Of a DNA stretch of 6,002 bases, positions 1 to 6,002 are shown piece after piece; positions within the stretch are counted from its first letter, which is position 1; the number at the start of each line of letters is the position of its first letter. The stretch lies in contig JAGNUJ010000097.1 of assembly GCA_017987055.1 (NCBI GenBank), positions 1 through 6,002 on the forward strand, given 5' to 3'. Both the position numbers and the translations under genes were made by a program. The notes below the pieces were generated by a model. It did no database searches, was not told the DNA's origin, and saw only the letters and a list, made by a program, of their open reading frames with translations. Source of the DNA: Giesbergeria sp. (lineage in GTDB: Bacteria > Pseudomonadota > Gammaproteobacteria > Burkholderiales > Burkholderiaceae_C).

Positions 1-1319
<1,319 letters not shown>

Positions 1320-1337
1320 TTAGGGGGCGCGGCCCGC

Positions 1338-1370
1338 AGCGCCGGCGCTACCATGCCAAGCACCGGCGCT
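1338..1370. repeat. 12-bp palindrome with a repeated half site between serS and the CBS gene
   Basis: AGCGCCGGCGCT at 1338-1349 is a perfect 12-bp palindrome. Its right part, CCGGCGCT (1342-1349), recurs as a direct copy at 1363-1370, exactly 21 bp or about two helical turns away. It lies in the 112-bp gap between the divergent serS and CBS genes, where an operator would be plausible. No regulator is identified, and the GC-rich background makes chance occurrence quite possible. Apart from this, the gap 1311-1422 shows no convincing promoter in either direction. Confidence 0.25.
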
Positions 1371-1422
1371 GATATTGGCGCGAACCTCACACAAACACCA
1401 CACCTGGCAAAGGCGTACCGCT

Positions 1423-2154
1423 ATGTTTTTTGTTTTTGGCCCGATGGGGCAGATGTTTCGCGGCGGGCCCGACTCGCTGGCCAAAGTGGCACCGGTGCGC
1501 CGAGTGGCGCGCACACAGGCGCTGCACACGCGCGGTGTGGGTTTGCCACAAGACGAGCCGGTGCAGGTGCCGCTAGCGCCGTCCCACGCGGCACCCCAGC
1601 GCATCAGCCCACGCGCGCAAGACGCCGTCTCGGCCTACGCCAACACCGCGCAAAGCCTACAGCCCGAGCGCCAGCCACTGACCCGCGTGCGCGATGTGAT
1701 GAGCACCGGCGTGCTCACGGTGCCGCCCGACGTCTGCGTCAACGACGCGTGGCACACGCTGGCGCAGCACCAAGTAGCGCAAGCGCCGGTGCTCAATGCG
1801 ATGGGCTTGGTGATTGGTATGCTGCTGCGCGCCGACATGGCACCGCTGGATTTGCTGCCCGAGCCGGGCGCTATCCAAGCGGCCATCGAGCTGGCACAGC
1901 GCCCGGTCTCGGACGTAATGGTCAGCCCGGTGCCGACGGTGTCAATCGACACCGATTTGCGCCGCGTCGCCCGCGTGCTGCTCGATACCGATTTGCCGGG
2001 GCTGCCGGTGACGGACGAATTTGGCGCACTGTCGGGTTTTATCTCGCGCAACGACATCTTGCACGCCTTGGCCGCTGACCCGCCGCTGGATATTTGGAGC
2101 GGCGGTCGCCCGGTGGTTGGTTATGCCGAGCGGCGTCGAAATGCGCCAAAATAA
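1423..2154 (+). CDS. Tandem CBS-domain protein
   Basis: Predicted soluble cytoplasmic protein of 243 residues with two CBS domains forming one Bateman module. Such modules commonly bind adenine nucleotides or S-adenosylmethionine and act as sensors; the ligand and partner here are unknown. CBS1 spans about residues 87-143, opening RVRDVMSTGVLTVPPD. CBS2 spans about 160-218, opening RPVSDVMVSPVPTVSIDTD and ending FISRNDILHAL. Residues 1-85 begin MFFVFGPMGQMFRG, followed by a Pro/Ala/Gln-rich, probably flexible stretch with no recognised catalytic domain. From memory, similar proteins with this N-terminus occur widely in Comamonadaceae. ATG 1423 was chosen because it starts that conserved-looking N-terminus and has a weak AAGG about 9 bases upstream; the frame stays open back to a TTG at 1375, which looks spurious. 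The tail after residue 222 (PLDIWSGG onward) ends in a basic stretch. It is divergent from serS and convergent with ispH. Confidence 0.88.
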   Translation: MFFVFGPMGQMFRGGPDSLAKVAPVRRVARTQALHTRGVGLPQDEPVQVPLAPSHAAPQRISPRAQDAVSAYANTAQSLQPERQPLTRVRDVMSTGVLTVPPDVCVNDAWHTLAQHQVAQAPVLNAMGLVIGMLLRADMAPLDLLPEPGAIQAAIELAQRPVSDVMVSPVPTVSIDTDLRRVARVLLDTDLPGLPVTDEFGALSGFISRNDILHALAADPPLDIWSGGRPVVGYAERRRNAPK

Positions 2155-2160
2155 CAGTCA

Positions 2161-2205
2161 AATCGGCCTCTAGCCCTTTAGATACAAGCGCTAGCAGCTA
2201 TCAAT
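2161..2205. repeat. Imperfect hairpin, candidate Comamonadaceae interspersed repeat
   Basis: This lies in the 61-bp gap between the convergent CBS and ispH genes. CTAGCCCTT (2170-2178) pairs with AAGCGCTAG (2186-2194), giving a 9-bp stem with one mismatch and a 7-base loop. The right side continues CAGCTATCAA. From memory, elements reading roughly GGCCTCTAGC, loop, AAGCGCTAGCAGCTAT occur in many intergenic regions of Comamonadaceae; this could not be searched. The stretch is richer in A and T than the flanking genes. It could fold as a 3'-end structure for either transcript, but no T-run follows on either strand, so it is not a canonical intrinsic terminator. Confidence 0.5.
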
Positions 2206-2215
2206 AGTGCAGTAT

Positions 2216-3211
2216 TTAATGGCCAGCGCTGCCAGTTTCAGGGCGGCGCTGCGACAGCTCCAGCCCAGTGGCGGTGTCGATTTTGAGTCCCTTGGGCAGC
2301 GGAAATTTGATGGTTTCTTCGATGCCGTCCATCGTGCGCACCGAGACGGCGCCCAGCGCTTTGATGCGCTCAATCACTTGGCGCACCAAGATTTCGGGGG
2401 CGGATGCACCCGCCGTCAGGCCGACGCGGGCGGTGCCGGTAAACCATTCGGGGCGCAGCTCGTCGGCGTTATCGACCATGTAGGCCGTGGTGCCCAGCTT
2501 GGCGGCCAGCTCGCGCAGGCGGTTGCTGTTGGAGCTGGTCGGGCTGCCCACCACGATGAGCAAATCCACCTGTGGGCTGAGCAGCTTCACCGCATCTTGG
2601 CGGTTTTGCGTGGCGTAGCAAATGTCTTGCTGCTTGGGCTCGCGCACGCTGGGAAAGCGCTGGCGCACTGCCGCCATGATCTCGGCCGCATCGTCGACGC
2701 TGAGCGTGGTTTGCGTCACCACCGCCAGCCGCTCGGTTTGCAGCGGCTGCACGCTGGCGACGCCGGCCACATCTTCGACCAAGTGAATGCCGTGGTCGAG
2801 CTGGCCCATCGTGCCTTCGACCTCGGGGTGGCCTTTGTGGCCAATCATGATGAATTCGTAGCCCTCGTGCGCCAGCTTGGCGACTTCGACGTGGACTTTG
2901 GTGACCAGCGGGCAAGTCGCATCAAAGATGCTAAAGCCGCGCGCCTTGGCCTCGGTTTGCACCGCTTTGCTGACGCCGTGGGCGCTGAACACCAGCGTCG
3001 CGCCCGGTGGCACGTCGTCGAGCGCTTCAATAAAAATCGCGCCCTTGGCTTTGAGGTCGTTGACGACGTAGGTGTTGTGGACGATTTCGTGGCGCACATA
3101 AATCGGCGCGCCAAATTTTTCGAGGGCGCGCTCAACGATCTCAATCGCTCTATCGACACCGGCGCAAAAGCCGCGCGGCGCGGCCAGCAAAACTTCTTGC
3201 GGCAACTTCAC
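2216..3211 (-). CDS. ispH: 4-hydroxy-3-methylbut-2-enyl diphosphate reductase (IspH/LytB)
   Basis: Iron-sulfur enzyme of the last step of the MEP pathway, reducing HMBPP to isopentenyl and dimethylallyl diphosphate in the cytosol. The 331-residue protein has the family's usual length and all its key residues. The three cluster-binding cysteines are C16 (PRGFCAGV), C100 ([11 protein letters not shown]) and C198 (ICYATQNRQ). Substrate-binding residues include H45 (HEIVHN), H78 (SAHGV), H128 and the catalytic E130 ([11 protein letters not shown]), T168 (TQTTL), S226-S227-N228 ([10 protein letters not shown]) and S270 (AGASAPE). The start is GTG at 3211, whose GTGA overlaps the fkpB stop, so translation is probably coupled to fkpB; no strong ribosome-binding site is evident. 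The C-terminal tail (about residues 316-331) is variable-looking. The fkpB-ispH pairing is also known in E. coli. Confidence 0.98.
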   Translation of the reverse strand: MKLPQEVLLAAPRGFCAGVDRAIEIVERALEKFGAPIYVRHEIVHNTYVVNDLKAKGAIFIEALDDVPPGATLVFSAHGVSKAVQTEAKARGFSIFDATCPLVTKVHVEVAKLAHEGYEFIMIGHKGHPEVEGTMGQLDHGIHLVEDVAGVASVQPLQTERLAVVTQTTLSVDDAAEIMAAVRQRFPSVREPKQQDICYATQNRQDAVKLLSPQVDLLIVVGSPTSSNSNRLRELAAKLGTTAYMVDNADELRPEWFTGTARVGLTAGASAPEILVRQVIERIKALGAVSVRTMDGIEETIKFPLPKGLKIDTATGLELSQRRPETGSAGH

Positions 3212-3654
3212 AGCGCGCCAATCACTTCGACCTCAAACGTCACCGGCTGGCCGGCCAGCGGGTGGTTGAAGTCAAAACGCACGGCACCGTCCTCGGCGCG
3301 CACCTCGATCACCGTGCCGGCGTAGCTGCCTTGGCCGTCGGGCGTGGGGAAGGTGGCGACGTCGCCGATGGCGTATTGCTCGTCGGGATCGCCCAGCGCG
3401 TTGAGCATTTGGCGCGCCACCCACTGCTGCATTTCGGCGTTGCGCGGGCCAAAGGCCTCGCCAGCGGCCAGCTCAAAACTGGCGCGCGCGCCCTCTTCCA
3501 TGCCCAGCAGGCGCTGCTCTAGCGCCGGTGACAGCTCGCTGTTGCCCAGCGTCAGCGTGGCCGGTTTGTCGTTAAAAGTGTTGATCACGTCGCCAGCGGG
3601 GCCCGCCAGTCGGTAATGCAAGGTAAGAAATGAACCCGGTTGAACAGTTGTCAT
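3208..3654 (-). CDS. fkpB: FKBP-type peptidyl-prolyl cis-trans isomerase (SlpA/FkpB type)
   Basis: Small cytoplasmic prolyl isomerase and probable chaperone of the SlpA/FkpB group, 148 residues, typical for the family. The FKBP core is split by an insert-in-flap (IF) domain. Residues 5-35 ([12 protein letters not shown], then [13 protein letters not shown]) and 41-75 ([29 protein letters not shown]) form the first FKBP part. About 76-125 form the flap region. The C-terminal [20 protein letters not shown] (126-145) is the hallmark return to the FKBP fold. No signal peptide is seen. ATG 3654 has AGAGG five bases upstream (3660-3664). It is the first gene of an operon with ispH, overlapping it by 4 bp. 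It is divergent from radC, and its start lies inside the likely radC promoter. A direct functional link between this isomerase and IspH is not shown by the sequence. Confidence 0.95.
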   Translation of the reverse strand: MTTVQPGSFLTLHYRLAGPAGDVINTFNDKPATLTLGNSELSPALEQRLLGMEEGARASFELAAGEAFGPRNAEMQQWVARQMLNALGDPDEQYAIGDVATFPTPDGQGSYAGTVIEVRAEDGAVRFDFNHPLAGQPVTFEVEVIGAL

Positions 3655-3669
3655 GGATGCCTCTATAAA
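3640..3669 (+). promoter_or_regulatory. Candidate sigma70-type promoter for radC
   Basis: TTGAAC at 3640-3645 (four of six matches to the -35 consensus) and TATAAA at 3664-3669 (five of six to the -10) are separated by 18 bp. This predicts transcription starting near 3676 and a leader of about 45 bases before radC. The -35 element lies in the first codons of fkpB, whose start codon (3652-3654) falls between the two elements, so the divergent units would share this DNA. This is a consensus match only. Confidence 0.4.
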
Positions 3670-3701
3670 CTCGCGCCATTTTATGGCTGGACTTTTGCCC
3701 C

Positions 3702-3723
3702 TGCCCCACCATGCCCCACCATG
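3702..3723 (+). repeat. 10-bp tandem duplication over the radC start codon
   Basis: TGCCCCACCA occurs twice back to back (3702-3711 and 3712-3721), followed by TG. This makes two ATGs exactly 10 bp apart, at 3711 and 3721. Only 3721 is in the radC frame; 3711 opens an 11-codon frame ([11 protein letters not shown]) that ends just inside radC. No Shine-Dalgarno is visible before either. Confidence 0.75.
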
Positions 3724-4419
3724 TCCCTGAAAGACCTTCCCACTGACGCGCAGCCGCGCGAAAAGCTACTGGCGCGCGGCGCGCAAGCGCTGGCCGATGC
3801 CGAGCTGCTGGCCATCTTGCTACGCACTGGCATCGTGGGCAAAGGCGTGCTGCAACTGGCGCAAGAGTTGCTGGACGCGCCGGCCAAGGATGGCTCGGGC
3901 GGTTTTGGCGGCATTGCTGGTTTGCTGCAAGCCAGCAGCGCTGATTTGTCGCGCATCAAAGGGCTAGGTCCAGCCAAGTGCGCCGAGCTAATCGCGGTGA
4001 TGGAACTGGCGCGGCGGGCGCTGGCGCAGCAACTGCGCACGCGCGAAGCGTTTGATTCGCCCGACGCCGTCAAGCAATACCTGCAACTGCATTTGGCGCA
4101 CAAGGGGCACGAAGTGTTTGCCGTGCTGTTTTTAGACAGCCAGCACCGGCTGCTGGCGCTCGAAGAAATGTTTCGCGGCACGCTGACGCAAACCAGCGTC
4201 TATCCGCGCGAAGTGGTGCTGCGCGCCCTGCACCACCACGCCGCTGCGGTGGTGCTGGCGCACAACCACCCCAGCGGCAGCGTGCAACCCAGCCGCGCCG
4301 ACGAGGCGCTGACGCAAGCGCTGAAAAACACGCTGGCGCTGATCGATGTGCGCGTGCTGGACCACATCATCGTCGCGCCGGGGCAAGCGCTGTCGATGGC
4401 TGAACAGGGGTTGATATGA
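3721..4419 (+). CDS. radC: RadC family (UPF0758) JAMM-fold protein
   Basis: RadC family protein of 232 residues, close to the usual 220-230. Residues 1-50 ([24 protein letters not shown] as opening region) are the conserved helical N-terminus, and 75-95 ([15 protein letters not shown]) are a helix-hairpin-helix-like segment that may bind DNA. About 110-232 form the MPN/JAMM domain, with candidate metal ligands in [16 protein letters not shown]181, H183 and D194, plus upstream acidic E131. The family's biochemical activity is unresolved; the historical link to DNA repair has been questioned, and no substrate can be named. ATG 3721 was chosen because it starts the conserved N-terminus; the frame is open back to TTG 3640, but those 27 codons look unrelated to the family. 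No Shine-Dalgarno precedes 3721. The stop TGA overlaps the next gene's ATG (ATGA), suggesting coupled translation. Confidence 0.95.
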   Translation: MSLKDLPTDAQPREKLLARGAQALADAELLAILLRTGIVGKGVLQLAQELLDAPAKDGSGGFGGIAGLLQASSADLSRIKGLGPAKCAELIAVMELARRALAQQLRTREAFDSPDAVKQYLQLHLAHKGHEVFAVLFLDSQHRLLALEEMFRGTLTQTSVYPREVVLRALHHHAAAVVLAHNHPSGSVQPSRADEALTQALKNTLALIDVRVLDHIIVAPGQALSMAEQGLI

Positions 4420-5333
4420 CGCTCTCTTCACTTTCGGGCGCGCTGGCGGCGGCTTTGCTGCGCGCCAATGCCGCACCCACGACAGAGGTTGCGCCCGAGC
4501 CGCCTGCCACGGCAACCCCACGCCAACAACGCCGCGCCGCCGCTGCCGCGCGCTACGCCCATCAACAAGCGCGCCGCCAACTCGGCCAGCGCCCAGCGCC
4601 AGCGCCCAGCGCACCCAGCGCTGCGGCCAAACCCCGGCGCAGCGCACCCGCTGCCCGCCGCGCCAGCCTGCGCCTGAACGATTTGCAAGACCTGTCCAGC
4701 GTCGCCCAGCACCTGCGCGAGCAGCAAGAACGCGCCGAGGCTCTGGCCAAAGCGCAGCGCGAAGCCGCCGCCAAACGCCAAGCCGAACGCCAGCTATTTA
4801 GCCTCTCGGTCGGCGCCATCACCCCGCTGCGCAGCCGCAACCTGATTGACACCGCGCCCGAGCCGATACCACCGCTGCCGATGCAGCACTGGCTGGACGA
4901 AGAGCGCGTGCTGCGCGAATCGATCAGCGATGACTTTGATGTCAGCACGCTGCTCGACACCGACGACCAATTGAGTTTTCGCCGGCCGGGCATTGGCGTG
5001 GAGATCACCCGCCGGCTGCGCTCGGGCCACTGGAGCATCCAGCGCCAGCTCGACCTGCACGGCCTGCGCACCGACGAGGCGCGCGAGGCGCTGGGCCAGT
5101 TCATCCGCCACGCCCACAAAACTGGCCTGCGCTGCGTGCGCGTGGTGCACGGCAAGGGTTTGGGTTCGCCCGGCAAAACGCCGGTGCTCAAAGGCCGGGT
5201 GCAGCGCTGGTTGGTGCAGAAAAAAGAAGTGCTGGCCTTTGTGCAAGCGCGCCCGATGGACGGCGGCGCTGGCGCGTTGCTGGTGCTGCTGCAACCAGTT
5301 GGGCAACAACGCCCTAGAGACGAGCGCCGCTAG
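4416..5333 (+). CDS. Smr-domain protein with long low-complexity N-terminus
   Basis: 305-residue protein ending in a Smr (small MutS-related) domain, about residues 210-294. The motifs are [17 protein letters not shown] (LDLHG at 212-216), the [16 protein letters not shown] segment (HGKG at 245-248) and ALLVLL near 287-292. Smr domains are endonucleases or nucleic-acid binders; E. coli SmrB cuts mRNA at collided ribosomes, so an RNA quality-control role is plausible but inferred. Residues 1-85 are low complexity, rich in Ala, Pro, Arg and Gln with no recognised fold. Residues 86-128 are charged and helical-looking, probably coiled coil, leading into [12 protein letters not shown], a conserved-looking linker. 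Typical related proteins, from memory, start near residue 86 here, so the first part may be an extension. No in-frame ATG lies near residue 86. ATG 4416 has AGGGG five bases upstream (4406-4410) and overlaps the radC stop. The gene converges on M48 with a 3-bp gap. Confidence 0.9.
   Translation: MTLSSLSGALAAALLRANAAPTTEVAPEPPATATPRQQRRAAAAARYAHQQARRQLGQRPAPAPSAPSAAAKPRRSAPAARRASLRLNDLQDLSSVAQHLREQQERAEALAKAQREAAAKRQAERQLFSLSVGAITPLRSRNLIDTAPEPIPPLPMQHWLDEERVLRESISDDFDVSTLLDTDDQLSFRRPGIGVEITRRLRSGHWSIQRQLDLHGLRTDEAREALGQFIRHAHKTGLRCVRVVHGKGLGSPGKTPVLKGRVQRWLVQKKEVLAFVQARPMDGGAGALLVLLQPVGQQRPRDERR
4586..4620 (+). repeat. Short CCAGCG-rich repeat tract inside the Smr gene
   Basis: CCAGCG occurs five times in 35 bp, starting at 4586, 4593, 4599, 4606 and 4615 (spacings 7, 6, 7 and 9). 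It encodes the Pro/Ala/Ser-rich part of the N-terminal extension, around [11 protein letters not shown]. Irregular spacing means the unit does not keep frame, so the tract looks like replication slippage in low-complexity coding DNA rather than a functional protein repeat. Confidence 0.6.
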
Positions 5334-5336
5334 CCC

Positions 5337-6002
5337 TCACAAAAAGCGCTCAAATGGGTCGGCCTGCGATGCCAAAGTCGGTGCGCCAGCCACGGCGGCG
5401 GCAACGGCAGCGCGCTCGTAAGCCGGCTCGGGCGCATCGGACACGGGCGTCAGTGGCAGCGGCGGCATGGCGCGGCCATAGATGCGCTGCACCCGCGCTT
5501 CGAGCGGCGGGTGGCTGTCCAAGCGCTGTTCCAGCGCGCTGGGCTGCGGTGCATCCACCAGCAGCAAGTGCTGTAGCGCCGGGTGCGATAAGTTGCCGTG
5601 GTGGCTGCGCTCGTGGCTTTGCGGGGTGCTGCGCCGCTGCGCCATCACTTTGCGCAAAACGCCGCCCAAGCCGTCCTTGCTGCGTGTCCATTGCACGGCG
5701 CGGGCGTCGGCCAAAAATTCGCGCTGGCGCGATACCGCAGCTTTCAGCAATCGCCCGGTCAACCAGCCAGCAAAACCGGCCAGCATGATGGCCGAGCCAA
5801 ACCACCACGCCAGCCCACGGCGCTCGCGCATTTTTTGGCCAAAGTGGTAGACCAGCTCCAGCCCAAACACCATGCCGCCCAAGCGCATGTTCAGGCGCGT
5901 ATCGCCCTCGTGCAGGTGGCTTAGCTCGTGCGCCACCATGCCTTGCAGCTCCTCGCGGCTCAGCCATTGCAGCGCGCCTTCGGTGACGGCGACCACGGCG
6001 TC
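5337..6002 (-). CDS. M48 family zinc metallopeptidase (C-terminal part; N-terminus outside window)
   Basis: Partial gene giving 221 residues from the window edge to TGA 5337-5339; numbering is from the first visible residue. Membrane-bound M48 peptidases (HtpX/Ste24-like) degrade misfolded or damaged membrane proteins. The zinc motif HELSH (25-29, in GMVAHELSHLHEGD) provides two His ligands and the catalytic Glu. The third ligand is E95 in SRQREFLADARAVQWTR, followed by D99 as the family expects. Between them, about 64-86 (LAWWFGSAIMLAGFAGWL) is a predicted membrane helix. SHPPLEARVQRIYG (163-176) is the usual C-terminal family motif. The tail after 178 is Pro/Ala-rich and ends DPFERFL. The first visible stretch, DAVVAVTEGAL, is the conserved run before HExxH, so the true start lies upstream of the window and GTG 5996 is internal. 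Neighbours such as lemA, common near this family, cannot be seen here. Confidence 0.93.
   Translation of the reverse strand, partial: DAVVAVTEGALQWLSREELQGMVAHELSHLHEGDTRLNMRLGGMVFGLELVYHFGQKMRERRGLAWWFGSAIMLAGFAGWLTGRLLKAAVSRQREFLADARAVQWTRSKDGLGGVLRKVMAQRRSTPQSHERSHHGNLSHPALQHLLLVDAPQPSALEQRLDSHPPLEARVQRIYGRAMPPLPLTPVSDAPEPAYERAAVAAAVAGAPTLASQADPFERFL

Noticed and set aside
1375..1422. 16-codon extension of the CBS protein from TTG
   Set aside because: There is no ribosome-binding site before it, and the ATG at 1423 begins the conserved-looking MFFVFGP stretch.
2207..3325. 372-codon open frame on the plus strand
   Set aside because: It is entirely antisense to ispH and the end of fkpB, both of which carry complete family motifs. 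Its His/Ala/Val-rich composition is typical of a reverse-strand shadow.
3640..3720. 27-codon N-terminal extension of radC from TTG
   Set aside because: The extra residues (Cys/Pro-rich) do not resemble the family, the TTG lies within fkpB, and it coincides with the likely -35 element.
4794..5309. 171-codon open frame on the minus strand
   Set aside because: It is antisense to the Smr domain, whose LDLHG and HGKG motifs are on the plus strand. No recognisable protein results.

Overview
This window looks like an ordinary housekeeping segment of a GC-rich betaproteobacterial chromosome, most likely Burkholderiales and probably Comamonadaceae. That placement rests on the protein family versions, on the fkpB-ispH gene pair, and on a short hairpin-like sequence at 2161-2205 that resembles, from memory, an element scattered through Comamonadaceae genomes. 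No search could be run, so the genus is left open.

Layout from left to right. A nearly complete serS (seryl-tRNA synthetase, minus strand) fills 1-1310; only its last few residues lie outside the window. It is divergent from a plus-strand gene for a tandem-CBS-domain protein (1423-2154), with a 112-bp gap between them. The CBS gene converges on a two-gene minus-strand operon, fkpB then ispH (3654 down to 2216), whose genes overlap by 4 bp. Divergent from fkpB, across only 66 bp, is a plus-strand operon of radC (3721-4419) and a long Smr-domain gene (4416-5333), also overlapping by 4 bp. The last gene (5337-6002, minus strand) is the C-terminal part of a membrane-anchored M48 zinc metallopeptidase. 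It converges on the Smr gene with 3 bp between the two stop codons.

The genes serve separate core jobs: tRNA charging (SerS), the last step of the MEP isoprenoid pathway (IspH), protein folding (the FKBP-type prolyl isomerase), a JAMM-fold protein of uncertain role (RadC), probable RNA cleavage or ribosome quality control (Smr), membrane protein turnover (M48) and probable nucleotide-responsive regulation (CBS). Packing is tight: no gap exceeds 112 bp, and no RNA gene, mobile element, CRISPR array or phage gene is visible.

I found no undescribed biological system. The points worth a second look are modest: the Ala/Pro/Arg-rich N-terminal extension of the Smr protein with an underlying DNA repeat, the interlocked fkpB/radC start region with a 10-bp duplication around the radC start codon, the interspersed-repeat candidate after the CBS gene, and the lack of a ribosome-binding site at serS.
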